A stretch of 64,000 bases of DNA from positions 15,807,705 to 15,871,704 of the forward strand of contig NC_051439.1 in assembly GCF_001649575.2 (NCBI RefSeq), in the 5' to 3' direction. The DNA is from Kryptolebias marmoratus. Lineage: Eukaryota; Chordata; Actinopteri; Cyprinodontiformes; Rivulidae. This document shows positions 10,700 through 24,600 of the stretch, one piece after another (the first letter of the stretch is position 1; each line of letters starts with the position of its first letter). The notes below the pieces were generated by a model that was given only the letters and a program-made list of their open reading frames with translations, had not been told where the DNA came from and searched no databases. Position numbers and translations under genes: made by a program.

Positions 10700-13600
10700 A
10701 AGAAAAACAAACAAAATAAATAAAACACTACAGCTGCATTATTAAAACAAATTGTGTGTACGCCATGTGAACAAGATACGGCAAAGAAAGTCTTTGAAAA
10801 GCATCCTTAAGGAAGTAAAGGATCTCTTTGTATGTGGATGAGTGAAAGAAACACTTGCTATAGATAGAAACTCAGTTATGTCTCTAAGAGAGGAGTTTAA
10901 GAAGAGTTTCTTCCACCAGAATCTAAACAGTGATTTCTGCAGACCCATTTCCTGTCTCCAACTTTAGCTGTCAACTTGCTCGTTTTTTTTCTCTCCTGCC
11001 GCTCGCATCTCTTTGAACGTTTCCCATTCCCCCCTGTGAGTTCTGGCACCGATCTAACTCTGCTACTTCGAGTGATTTGCTCGTGGACTGACTAGATAAA
11101 CGGCCTCGTCGCAATTAGCGCTCCTGGGAGGAGCAGGAAGCTGAACGCGGGGTCGTGGAGACGGAGCGGCTCTTCCCAGCTCTGCTCGCTTTGCATAATG
11201 GAGATCCTTCACTGTCACTTCGGCAGCAGCCTTCAGTGGAAGCAGAAACTGACAAGAGGCCAACACGTGTAGTGCTGATGCTTAAATTTCTACAGAGCGG
11301 GGCCACTATTCAGCAGCGCATTTATCAACACAAGCTCTGAAGGGCCTTGGAGGGGGTTTGTTTGATCTCACCAAGGACTCAAAATCTTACATAAGCTGCT
11401 TTGCTTAGTCAAAGGCAGGCTGAAAAAGAATCCCTCCATGCAGTGTACAGCAGCAGCAGCAGTCTGGGGGCCCGACGCGGCGCTCTCGTCTCCTCTAAGC
11501 CAGCATATGTCAGGCTGAGGCCTCCCTCCCTCCTCGCAGCCTTACCACTCTGGCAGCAGCAGGGGAACGACTCGGCTCTGCCAACAGCCTGGCATCGGAC
11601 GCACTGACACTTTCCAGAAAATCCTGCTTTCACATTGTTAAAGGTTACTGCCACGGCGATGAAAAACAGCAACATTAAACGCGTATGTCCATATTTTTTA
11701 CCAAACCCCGATGGCAGACTTTGCTTATAAGGAGACTTTTTGGACCAACAACACCCTAAGCCCCACAGGAGTCATGAAAAATATACATCCGTCCACGTTT
11801 GAGTGGAGGAGATGATCATCAGGACGTAAATGACTGACATCTTTTTAATCAAATCACTACAACTGGACTGTTTTTAGAGTCTGCCAGAGCTGAGCTACAC
11901 AAACTAAATGCACACACGCATTAAAAAAAACACCAAAGATTTCAAAAAAGTTAATTGATCTCCATCTTAATGAAGCCTGGCACTCAACCAAACGGTGAAA
12001 AAAAAAGATTTATGGTTTTAAATAATGTCCCAATCAGTTGCACTGGGCTGAGCTGATTGCTTGTTTTAAACTGTGTTGATTAAATAAGAAGCAGCACCAT
12101 TTTAGTTGTCTGATTACCAAGTGGTTCAAACGAGTGGTTTGACAACGAAACGGACAAGAGCTCTGTCTGTTGTGGTCTTCATGAAGGAACGGTGAATCAC
12201 AGATCATAAATCTTCCACAGAGGCCATCTGTGGAGCTGGGATGTGTCAGATGTTTCAGCCAGTTGTGTTAAAACCCTCCCGTCCTGCAGCAGATCAGCAG
12301 GTTTACAGTGAGAAGAAAATCGCTTTTTTTAATGAAAAAAAGAACAAAACAACACAGACAATTTTTTTTTCCAAGAGCTGAGAGATCTGCCACAAAGAAA
12401 ATTAGTTTTTTTTTCTCTCCTTTAAAATAAAGTTTCTGCCTGTTGCTACATTATCTCCTAAGTCTTTCTGCCAGCATCTTGGGGGCTGTGACACACAAAA
12501 AAAAGTGGAAGAAGAAAGAAGCAATTTACTCTAAAGGCATCGTTGTAACAGATAAAAAGTCAGCTAAATATTCAGCCGTGACATTTTAAAAAAAACACCT
12601 TACAGCTCCTCTGGATATCTTGCCAAAATACAGTGCAAGCAAGCAAATAAATAAGTAAATAAATAAATAAATATAAACACAGCTAAAAAAGGACAACAGA
12701 ACTAATGCTGGGTGACATTAAATATAAAAGTAAAGCTCTATCTCAGCCATCTTGTCTCTCATGTAATCCCACACTGATATTAAAAACCTGTCTGCTGCAA
12801 AAACTCCCAGTTTCCACCCAAATACAATTAATAGCTGTTTCTTTTATGACTAATGGGAATATTGGATGGTTTTTTTTGGGTTGTACTGCCTGTTCCATTA
12901 CCATTCTTTCAGTTATAGACTAATGAGTTGTCAAAATCAGCAAGATGTTTTAGAGTTTTAATCATTTATACAGTTTAGAAACAGATGAACGTGTTTGCTT
13001 AGCACTGTTCAATCTAAAATGATGGAGAATGAATCTACTTTTGTGTGTTTAAATCTCGTTTTAAAGCTTTACAGAAACATTTTGACCACACGTCAGATAT
13101 GATGTGTCAAATAGATCTTATATTCACAATAAAAATCTTTACCAAGCAATAAATTTGTTTTTTTTTTACTGGTTAACTTTAGAAATTACATCCGGTAATT
13201 ACCGCTAACAGTATGATTATAGTGTTTTAGTTAAATATAACCTAAAAGTCCTCTCACTGCCATTAAAGAGACAAGGTGAGGCTGAGCAGATGCAGAAGTG
13301 GGGCATGACCATGTAAACAAACAGGACAGTGCTCTTATTATAAAACACACCTCACATTATTTGTTTTGTTCAGGTGTTGACCCCTGTTGATTCATAAAGC
13401 TCTGATCTCGCTGCTGTTTGTTCAAACATTCATTTTTCTAATACTGTAATTCGTTGTTTTTGTGCTTAGAAGAAAGCTCATGTGACCCCATGATTGCGTT
13501 CGGGGGGGAGTAGGCGGGACTAAAAGCCCCACATTCTTATTGCACAGATGCTGGTTCCAAAAATACAACCTGGCAGCTCCTGTAAACCGGGTCCTGCTGG

Positions 13601-15401
13601 CTTCGCTGGGTCTGGTGTTTCTTTATATGTCGATGACGCTGACATGTACGATGCAATCTAGTCGGAGCACCTCGGTGTTGTTTGTACAACTCTGCTGGAG
13701 AGGCTGACCACCATTCATGGCTAAAAAAATCCTCAAATATTTCTTGACTGGGCTGTTGACACCAAATACCTCAAAGGTGTGCAGCTGGACTGATCTGGGG
13801 GCTGTGAAGGTCACTGGCTGCAATTTATGCTATTCTCATACGAGGACATTATCATCCTGCAAGAGACCACTGCCTGCAAGACAAGAAAGTAGCATCATTA
13901 GATAGAAGTAGCCTCTAAGAACAACTGCATGGACGTAGGGTGACTTTTATCTCTAAGGGACAAGAAAAAAAACAAACTTTGTCTGCTCTCAGCCACCAGA
14001 TCTCTTTGTCCGTGCTCACCTCATACATTTACTTGTAAGGTTTGAATAATTTGCTGCTATCTACTCTTATCCCCTTAAAATGTTTTGCCCTAGTTTAACT
14101 TTATTTCTCTTTTTCCCCCCTAAAGGGACTCACATAGATATTGCTTGGGGGACACTTTCACCAACACGAATATGTTTTAGACATTTGAAAGTCGCAACGC
14201 ACTTCGCAGATGAAAGGAATGACTCTGCTGATATCTTGTTTATGTTTTGATGGTTATTTCTATCACTCCTCATTAACGGCGGCCGAGGGTGCAACTTAAA
14301 AGAGCCGGAGAAAAGATGAAAAACACAGCAGTGCAATTTTGTGAGCATTATCAAATACATGTGCAACAAACTCAGATTTGTCAAAGCGGCTTTCAAGAAG
14401 GGAACAAAAGCATAATCTTTCTACTCACAATTAAATAATACAACAGTACTATTGGGAACTTGGGTCTGTACATTTCCCTTGGAAATCGTGAGATTTGTAA
14501 TAAGTGCATAAGTGCATTTGTCTACACATCTTAATCTAGAGTTACATAAAAAGTCTTAGTTTTTAGTTTTCTTTTCTCTACTTAATTGACGGGATGAAAA
14601 TGTTGGCACGAGACTCGCATGTGTTCAGCTTCAAGTAAATGTGTGAAAGTTGGCAACACAAACACGAGATATACAGGGAAGCCGCGTTCAAGGAGGACGT
14701 CTGTGTCATCCCTCCACCGGGTCACGCCATGAAGAAAGGTCGACGACGATTAAAAACGGCGGAAAGCTGCATTTTCCAGCTCCAACCAATCACAAGCTTA
14801 TTTAAGGTTTGCCTGAAGAACCTTGACTGGGGACCGTGTGCCCACTTGCACGTTTTTGAGGTATTTCAAGCACTGGCACTTTTTCGATCTCACAACAAAT
14901 TGGTGATATTGAGCCTGTGGTTGACCTCATAAAAGATTACAGAAACAAATGCAACCTTAAAAGGGTGAGAAGTACCGAAGGGTTACAAACTGTTTGAAGA
15001 GCCCGAAATGACCACGAAACCTAATTTTTAGCTCAAAGTACTGGTTGCTGGTAGGTTCTCAAAGCTGCACTTTTAAAATGGCACTTTGCAAATGCGGAAA
15101 AACTACAGATGTACCCACTGAGGACATGAGAGAGCTTGTAGGTCGATTATCACCAGCAAACCAAGACAAAAAAACCCAAAAACAACCAGTTCATGTCAGA
15201 CATAGATTTTTGGTGATGTAAGAAGAGCCTCGGCACATCCTACAGTCCGGTGATGTTGGCGATGGGCACTGAGGATGGCGGCTGGCTATCAGACAAGAAA
15301 ATGAACAAAAGAGGAGTAGAGAGTAGTAGCAGTCTAGAAAAAAGGCTAGTTTGAAAGTTGTAGGAGCAGGGAGACATATAGGTCCCTGATCCTTCATTTT
15401 C
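10700..15401 (-). other. dlgap2: dlgap2 3' UTR and downstream flank
   Basis: No second gene recognised. The first canonical minus-strand AATAAA after the dlgap2 stop is at 14100-14105, giving a 3' UTR of about 1.3 kb; longer forms are possible. A GC-rich patch at about 11050-11650 contains a short AGC-repeat run (about 11448-11461) and many CpGs. An AAAT-type simple repeat lies at 12643-12674. The open frames around 11063-11675 and 13623-13905 look incidental. Confidence 0.45.
12643..12674. repeat. (AAAT)n simple repeat
   Basis: About eight AAAT units with one G substitution. Confidence 0.85.
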
Positions 15402-15608
15402 TCAAAGTCTAGTCTGAGCCTCTGGAATATAGATCTCAATGCTGTCCGCTCGCTCCGAGGATGAGTTCTGCCGGAAGGAGGCTGCGCGCTTAACTGCCAT
15501 GAGCCGCCGCCGAGCCTCCTGCCGGTGCCGGTCTGGGAGGTCCAAGGATTTCTCCTTCATCACTGCACTCCTCTGTCGAACTGTCTTCTTTGGTACGGGA
15601 GCTGGTGG
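15402..15608 (-). CDS. dlgap2: dlgap2 exon K, C-terminal exon
   Basis: 207 nt including the TGA at 15404-15402, phase 0 in (CCTCCTACAG). Encodes PPAPVPKKTV, RHRQEARRRLMAVKRAASFR and ADSIEIYIPEAQTRL. The terminal QTRL is the class I PDZ ligand bound by Shank. Confidence 0.97.
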   Translation of the reverse strand, partial: PPAPVPKKTVRQRSAVMKEKSLDLPDRHRQEARRRLMAVKRAASFRQNSSSERADSIEIYIPEAQTRL

Positions 15609-18600
15609 CTGTAGGAGGCACAGACAGTAATCACCACATGGCTGCGCACTTATTTATATTCAGGCTTTCCAACAGTGATTCAGCTTAAGCTAAATAACCT
15701 GCAACTAAATCACGAAACAAAAAAAAAAAGTGCGCAGCGACAGAATGTCTGACTCACCTTCTTCTCTGGGCTTTCCACAGGCTTCCAGTTGTTGTTCTTG
15801 ATCTGCTGCAGCTGGTCAAACTTCATGCTGACGTCGTCGATGGAGAGCTGCAGCAGGTCCCAGAACCCAGCCAGGTCCTGAGAGGTGGGTCGAGGCATGG
15901 CGCTGGGGTCCTGGTGGAAGAACGGGGTCAAAAAAAAAAAAAAACATAAAGAGAACTGCTTTCGTTGCACTTCATCGTAAATCCACTAGATGTCCTCATT
16001 AAAGCAGGCATGTCTGAAGGGGCTTGTGACGCTTGTTTTTGTGAACGAGATGTGAAATAAAAAATCTGTCTAAGTCAGTTCAGTCCTGTTCATCACTCGG
16101 TCGTAGAGATGAAAAGAACATCAGAGGAAAAGAGCGGCCTGCTCCAGGTTTTAATGCGTCAGGAGTTTGTACTTGATGTATAAAGTAGCATTATTCTCCA
16201 GTTGTCTTCCTATTAAATCAATCCTTTGTGACAAAAATAATAATGTTTTGTTCTTTTGTGGAAATCAATACAAACAGACTTTTTTCTTTACAAGTAAGAC
16301 AAAAAAGCAAGAATCTTCTGTGCTTTTAGTGTGCATCTAAAATGAAGGAATGGATGGACTTTAGCAGCTGTGTACCCACTTTCACAGGAAATGTATTTTG
16401 CCATCTACATTGTATATTTGAAGGAATGGTTTATAAGATATTTTGCTAATGGTACAGACAAACCAACACACACAAGCAAAAACATTATCACTCAGTCAGT
16501 GGTGGAAAATAAAATTCTGGAATCACAAAGAAAACAAACAAATGAAAGCTTTTGCTCTCCTGCTGCTCTGTATTTTGCTTTGATAACAGTAAAGTATTAT
16601 GGGATCTATAACTCTTATTTGTGCAGAAAAGGTAATTGTCAAAATTACCTAACATTTCAAACATCACAGTGCATGAAAAGCGAGTGGAAAACAGCCCACA
16701 CCCCTGTTTTTTACCAAGCGAAAGCCTTTGCGTTTATTCAGCTTTAGTGGGACTCTTAAATACTGCTCTGCGGAAGTCTTTAAAAAAGTTTCCAACCTCC
16801 GGAGCTGACAGATTTAGTATGAGTCGAGCGTTTTAAGCTCTGGCTGTGTCAGTGTGAGAGTTAAATCCTGAAGCACTCAACACTTGCTGTCAGTCTCTGA
16901 AGATTCTTAAATCAGGCTTTATGAAAGTTGATTGAGGATTTCAAGAGACGCGGGTTGACGAAACAAAATCAAAGTGCTCTCTCTGTCTCTAAGTGTGGGC
17001 ATTTCACCAATAAATGGAAGATGGAAAGTGAATATTGTTACATTTGGAATTATGACTTCTGATGGAAAAAGTAAACTTGCACAAAGCTGTCTTTTTCAGC
17101 AGGAAAAAAAAGGGACTTGACTCGGTTGCTTTGGTGTGTCTAATCCCCAATTCCCACTCCTTCTGTGTTTTCTGCTGCGTGTTGCAAAAAGCAGCGCCGC
17201 TATCTCTCATAACCCCACGCCGGCTTCATTTGAAAAATTGTGTTCTTGGCTTCGATCTCTAAATCGAGTTGTGAAGGAAAAAAAACGGGAAGCGAGAATC
17301 CCTGACCTTGTGCACAGTGCGAGCCACGAAGCAGCTGGTGTGTTTGTTTAAACCATCTTTCTCTTCTCAGGACAAAGCTGCACAACTGAACACACACACC
17401 TACCTTCGGTCACATTGTCTTCACCTCAAAGTGCTGAAATAAATGAGCTAGGTACCTGTTTACAGTTAGAGTTGCAGTTTTCTCAGATCAATAAAATATG
17501 CAGAGAGTTCTGTTTCAGTTAGAAGCAGCTAAAGCATTAAATGTAGACTAAAGAATGTGAAAACATGACTATCTAATGACAGAATGTTATCATTGTATAT
17601 TCGTTTTAATTAAAGTTTCAGAAAGTAATCATTGGATGTACAGCTACAGCTGGTTAATATATAGAGATAATTCAATTCAAGATGTCCGACACCGCCAACT
17701 GATGTAAGGAAACACAAAAACAACTATAACTCGGATCATTTTACAGATAAAGAGACAAAATTTGGTGTGGTAGTAGCTTAGCATGTCCCCATTGCATATA
17801 TTCAGCACGACACATTGTGTGATGTTTTTGTTTAAAACCTTGGCATTACTGTTGGTGTCAATCAAATCTTTTATTTAACCTTTGAGAAAACAATCATCTA
17901 CGTCTACAACTGTATCAATTTTGGAGTCAACCCATTTTAAGATGGCCACAAGAGCACTTTTTCACAGTTTGGGAAAAAGTTGCAGTTTTTAAAAGTTCAG
18001 CCTAGTTTTAAATAATACGCGCCACAAAACTCAGCATGACCCATTTAGAGCATGAATTTTAATACGCCAAATGCTGCCATAAAAGTAAAACACAAAAAAA
18101 TCTGAGTTTTCTATTGAGAAACTAAGTACCCATTTTAAAATGAATAACACGCTGGTTTGGATAAAGAATACAGCTGCACATTTATTTCTTTTAAATGCCT
18201 GTCTGTCCTTATTTTAAGCTTTCTGCTTTGGTAGTTCCTGAATAATCACACAGAAAGTGTGCAGAGCTCAGAACAAAGACTCTGTAAAGCATAATTAGGT
18301 CTTACCAGGTTTTGCTGACACAGCCAGTAAAACTGCTGGAATTTCTGAGACATGAGCAGCTGAGCACTTCCCACTGCACTTCGGATTTTACCTAGAACTG
18401 AAACAAAGCAAAGCAGTGCAGTATTAGCCACACATTTCCCACTGTACGCTGAGGAGACATCAGGTTTTGAGCAGAACACTCACTGTCCTCTGACAGGTCA
18501 TTCTCCTCAGCCTCGGCCTCCATCTCCTTACACCAGCCCTCCATCCTCTTGGTCTCTGTGTGAAGCAGCTGCATGAACCAGCTTCCATCTCTCCGCAGGG

Positions 18601-21600
18601 AGGGAGACACCCTTCCCGATTCGCCCGACGAGGCGGCGCTCTCTCGGGGGGAGGGGGGCTCGAGCTGCCAGGTGGTTTCGCTGGTGGTCTCTCGAGGACT
18701 GGGTGGCTCAGCTGGGGTGCGGTAATCATCGCGGTAGCTAAAGAGGCCCTGGGTGCGAACGGTCCGCACGGCTCCATACTGGGTCGGCGTGCTGGGCTCC
18801 GAGTGCCGCTGGAACCCCCCTCCGAACTGCAGGCCCTTGTCCTCCATGGTGGGAAAACACTCCAACTCCAAGTCAGCCTGCACGGCTGCGGTCACACTGT
18901 TGGAGCGTTTGAACCTTCCCTGTCTGAGGAGTTGAAAGGAAGGGATGAAAGTCCACAAAATGACAAATAATAGCACTGAAAACAGGGCTTATGTGTATTA
19001 TAGTGAGATGAAACATCAAAGACAGAATTTTTTTGTAATGAGACTAATACCTAAGAGCCATTAGCTCACCCTTTTTTGTCGTCCTCTACCTGGATCCCAA
19101 CAGAGTGGAACTCCCGGCAGCCTTTGCTTTCAGACTCTGAGTCCGTGGCTGCTTCCACCTTAAATGATAAAAAAAAAGGAACAATGCTTCTCATTATGTG
19201 AGTTACCATTCCCCCGTGCTTCTGGCTTTATTGGTCTGGGAATGAACAGAACAACTTAACTGTACATGGCATGTCAGGGAGTAAACATTATATGATTTAT
19301 GGAGGCTGTAAAGGCTTTGGTACAGTGGAGTTTAGGTTTCTATAGAATTTAATTGAAACTGTGAAACAGGGTTTATTTTATTGCTCGCAATAAAGCAAAT
19401 ATTTGTTAGGTGTTCATGATTGGTAAAATGGTAAAATGGTAAAACCAGTTACAGATTTTCTGTGGGAAATCACTAAAGTGATGTCATGTCGTATGGATTT
19501 TTATAGATTTTATAGATTTCAACAGTATGGTTTTCTGTTACATTGCTTTGTTTCATTCCTTGAAATTATTCCCTGATTTGTTTCCACTGGTACCCCCTTA
19601 CACCCGGCCAATATTTACAGTTTAGTTCCTTTTTATGTCATCCTTGTCCTACCTTTCCTTGTAGTTTTTCATTTTAGCAACAAATCCTGTTTATCACCCA
19701 TCAAAATGAAAGGTGTGTGTGTTTTATTTGACTGTTAGCAAAATATCTCATAAACCACTGGATGGGTTTTAGTGAAACTCATGACAAATTGTGATTTATT
19801 TGACCAACCTATAGACTGCTTGCTCCCTACATAATTCTACAAGGCTGATTTATTTATGACTAATAGATACTTTGAACTGAAACAGCCTGTGGGAGAGCCA
19901 ATACAACTTTAATAACCAAATAGCAGAAAGTATGACCAACGTGGTTTGAGATAAATATACAACCTGGCCAGGTGAACAGAGGATAGAAGTATATATGGGG
20001 AGATGGTTGATTGGTGAAAGACAGCAGCTGAACTAATGAAGAATATAAAAGAGGTGAGAGTAACAGCAACATTATAAGAACAAAACAAAGCACCTAATTA
20101 AAGTGAAAACACAAAATAACTAAAGACAACAAAAGCTCAAACCTAACCCTTTTTCAGATTTTCAAATACTTTTGAACACTTGGTGAGTTATCAGTCAGCA
20201 TCATGAGGTTGTCATCCAAAGGTTTTCACTTGACAGAGCTCACACATATGTTGAATACGTGTTGAATGCTTTTGCTTCCCATCCTATTTATCACCTGGCA
20301 ACTTAATCCTGTGAAGAGTGGCGAGGGGCCGGAGCTGACATTAAGGTGAGCGGCAAGGTCAATTGGAAAATCGAATAGAGGATGAAATCCCAACATACAC
20401 ACTCACACTCACACCTGGCGCAGGCGTACGAATTGTGGAATAATTTAAAAGTCATACAGATAAGAAGTAAACTCCACCCAATCAAGCTGGCTCACTTCTG
20501 GATCAAACCATTCCAGAAGTAATTTAAATAATTTAATTTAAAGACTAAACAGCGTTAGTAGTAAAACTATCTGACAATATCAAAGGTATATTTTTGATTT
20601 GTATGAAACCTACAGTTTACCTCAACTTTTCATTTGTTACATTTTCATTTTATCAAGTACAGAAAGACCATAATTTACCTTTTTGTGTGTTTGGTTTAAA
20701 CATTTTTTAAATAAAATAATTATTAACTATAAAATGAGTTTGTTTGAGAATCTCTTTTCACAAACACTTCTTCCAACAATTAAAACTTTTTTTGTTTCTA
20801 AATCAGAATTTTATTTAATCCACTCTGTTAGAGGAATGTGGCCTAATAAATTTCCATAATTACTGTATTTTACTCTGCTTATAAATGTGGAAAACAGTTC
20901 AAATTATTGTTAAAACAGTCGTGAACATCAGTTGTTACACTGAGTGGGCTTGGTGTCGAGAAACAACCTCGACCTTTTTTCCTCCTGTGGTTGCCATGGT
21001 GAACTGAGGTATCCATTGAAAAGGCTTTTTATTGAACTCGTGCGCGCTCTCAACTCAAGGTGAAGATACTCAGAGTTGATTGAACTTATTTTAATCAGCT
21101 GTCTGGAGATGGGAAGCTGAAAGTTTCCCGACTCGTTGACTCAAGAGTTTACGGAAAAAACTTTGTTTGTTGAAAGTCCTTTACTCCCGGACTATCTACA
21201 GACTCAAAGGCTCTTTACTGCTGTCTGCTCTACTCCCTGAAGCTAGATATTTAAACACATAAAAGCAAAACTCTGTGTTCACACTTTTGCTATCCATTTT
21301 TTATTTTATTTTTTGTTCCCTGTTGCTCTTCGCTTCGCAGTTTAATTTCTGTCTTTCACCTCTCTCATTGTCAAACATTCACATTAATTTCCTGCTCGCC
21401 TATTGTCCCAGTCTCCGTCTTTCTAGGCTGAGTGAAGCTTCTCTTTGTCATTTTTAGTCATTTCAGTCTTTATTCCTTTATGCCTAGTGGGTCCCTTTTT
21501 ATTATGACAGAACCAGCTACAGAATGAGAATAAAAATATGTTTTTGAGAGCTATTGAGAGAAACACACGGTCACTGATGGCCAGCAGTTTGGCTTTTGTT

Positions 21601-24600
21601 CCTGTTACCTGAACTTTTCAGTTCTGTGTCCATCTACTGGGGGTATAATGATGTTTTGTTGATCACTTTAAGGCAAACTGGTTTATCTTTTAAGCTTGAT
21701 TTTATTTATGTAGAGCCAGAAGTCATTTCAGGGTGCAGCTCTTAATGACGTTGGTGACTTTATCTCGCACCAACACAGTTTCTCAACATCTCCTTGATGG
21801 ATTAGCTCATCATTTTGTACAGACACCATGATTCCCAGACATGAAATTTCACTGTCATGTCTTCCATCAACAGGAGGTACTTTGTCCCATATTTGGTTCA
21901 TGAGTAAATGTCTGCTCAGGCAATCAACATCCCTGGCAACCTCACGCTGCCTGTCATCCACATTCTGCTTAATATGCAGCATGTTGGCATGGCATCAAGA
22001 GAAATATGTGCACATTTCTGTATTATTTTTATAGCTTACACTTGATATATTCTTGCAAAACTGCACATGCATATATATGTGTCATTTAAAGAACCAAAAT
22101 ATGAGTTAAGTGTTGTATTAATTGTGAAAAAGTTCCAGAAACCCAGCTGTTTCTGAGCTAAAGCTCATTTTTAATGGACCGAGGCAAAGTGGAATACTGT
22201 TCTATAATAATTTTTGGAAATTACGAACATCGTGTCCTTTTGTACTAAAGAGGAGAGGGACCATCCGGAACATTATGAGTACCCAGTTCAAAAGCCTGCT
22301 TTTATGGCCTGGGAAGCTTACACATCTGGAAAGGCACCATGAATGCAGAAAAGTGTACACAGGTTTCAGAACAACATATGCTGCTTTCCAGCAAAGGAGA
22401 CCCAGGACTGTTGAGCAGTTCGAATCCTCAGACAGGATTGGGACAACATTCCCCCCAAAAAAATCTAGTCCTAGACGTGTACAGACTGTTGTTAAATAAA
22501 GAGGGGATGCTTCGCAGTGGAAAATGTGCCCTGTTCCAACGTTTTTGAGATGTTTTGCTGCCATAAAATTCAAGATTATCTCCTTTTTTTGCTTTAAAAA
22601 AATGTACACATTATTAGTTTCAACATTTGATCTGTTTACTATGTTCTATTATGAATAAAATGTGGATTTATGAGATTTTTTTAAAGTTTTGCATAATGTC
22701 TCAACTTTTTAGAACTGATTTTGTATTATGGTGTTATTATGAGTGAAGAGTTTTGGCTTTCAACAGAGTGTACATCTATTGTTATGAAACTCTACGTTTG
22801 TTAAGAGGTGGTCAGTATTCAAGCTGGGGGTGGGGTGGGGGACCTTTTGGAGAGCTGTTTTGTATTCTGTCAGGCTGTCTGAGGGGATCTGTTAGCGAGG
22901 AGGAAATGAGTGTGCAGCCGCCTGCCGAGGTGACCTCCATTACTTCACGTTAGGCGCAGAGCAAAGTCCAGCTCATGAAAAGAGAATGAGGGTCGATGAA
23001 AGACAAAACATCCACGAGGCTTTTGCAATTTATGTCCAACAGGATTACTTACCCTAAAGGTGCTTTAGTGTAACGTACACAGGGACATTTAGGAGTGCAC
23101 ACAAACACACAGCAGATCAGTGATCACAGTCACGGCGGCAGCACAGGTGCGGAGACTGTTAGCATCAGCAGAAAGATGAATGCATTTCACCCGACACACA
23201 CACAGAAACACACTTGGTGACTTCTTCCAGCTGATGCTTAAGGTTAAAATCTCTGACTTCTCGTTCTGCCCGACCTCATCATGGTGCCAATTAAAAACAG
23301 TCGGTTGTGAATGTAAGCGCCTCTCTGTTTAAAGCAAAAGTGGCTCTAAAGTGGTCCCTCTGGGAGACATTACAGGAAGTTAAGACAACACCAAACCCAC
23401 CAGGTTAAAGATTACAGTTTAAAAAACATGGCGATCTCTTAGAAGCTACAAATCAATGCTGAACCAGGTGAGTTCAGGTTTATTTTACCTCTATAGTGGA
23501 AGATAATACAGACTATATAAAGTGATGAGGAGGTTGACAGCAATTCTCAGCCATAAATCAATATTTTCCAAATCCAAAGATGCCCCTGGGGAAGGACATT
23601 ATAGTGTTTTCATCTTGCGACTGGAAATGCAGCTTTTAAAAATAGCAGTCTATGAATGAAAAGAAACACTCAGAGGTAACATATTTTACTGTCCATCAGT
23701 GTGTTGGTACATGTGTAATATTGCATAAATTTAAGTGATTAGTCAGCTTGTGAGCTAAGAGCCTGATATTTTTCATTTCAAAGCTCTTATTTGGTTTTAT
23801 TATTTTATTTGCTAAATAATAAGGGGACTTTTATGCATTTAAAAATAATGTTTGAAAGCTGCAGTTTAACTTCAGTATTTACATTGAATCAGGTAGGTAT
23901 TTTTCTGAAAACCATCTAGGAAATCATGAAATTATGACGTAAAAAAAAGCTAAATCATTTCTACTACTTCTCTTAAAGTCTTCAACTAGCCACTTAGCAT
24001 AAACTGTACTGTAACCATGTATTTCTGGATTCCACTAACTAAAACATAAAAAAACCCTCTAAATTTGAACTGTAAAGTCTTTTAAATTAATTATGACCCC
24101 AACAGCTTACATGTTTCGGAAAAACGATGAAATATTTTTAGTTTTGGTGGATTGATGTGAACATTTTCCCAAAAGGGACACTTTTTACAGAAACCTGTAG
24201 TTTCACCTGAAGGAGCCTTTAGAGTTTACACACATGACTGAAGCCAATTTCAAAAGCAATATAATTTTTTTTTTTCTCGCTGAGACACAAACAAACCTTT
24301 ATCCAACCTAACCTTCCTTGGATTCGCTCTCACCTCCTCTCCTCCACTAAAAAGTGCTGCAGTAACGAGCTTGGTCAAACTGTTTTCATCACAGCAAAAT
24401 GTGGTAAATGTTTGCTAATTTGATGCTCTTTTCTGTGAAGATTAGTGAGGCATGAAGACGTTTCATGTCGCGCCTCTGGTTTCTAAATGTAGCCCCCATT
24501 AGTGTGATTAAGGGGTCCAGTGGTCCCAGATTCGGCCCTCAACTTTCAAGAGACTGATTTTGATGTCTGTGAGAGAGAGATATATTTTGAGTTTCTTAAA

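Larger units (their letters stand above)
15911..18305 (-). other. dlgap2: dlgap2 intron I-J
   Basis: No exon seen inside. The stretch at 17590-18080 contains two diverged fragments of repeat family A. The rest is AT-rich with no recognised feature. Confidence 0.6.

Noticed and set aside
13623..13905. Paired frames at 13623-13905 that could suggest an old processed pseudogene
   Set aside because: No family recognised and no long coherent frame.
18560..18970. 136-codon plus-strand frame
   Set aside because: Antisense shadow of dlgap2 exon H.
21728..21982. 84-codon minus-strand frame just before the Tc1-like relic
   Set aside because: It may be a fragment of another repeat, but I could not match it to any family with confidence.
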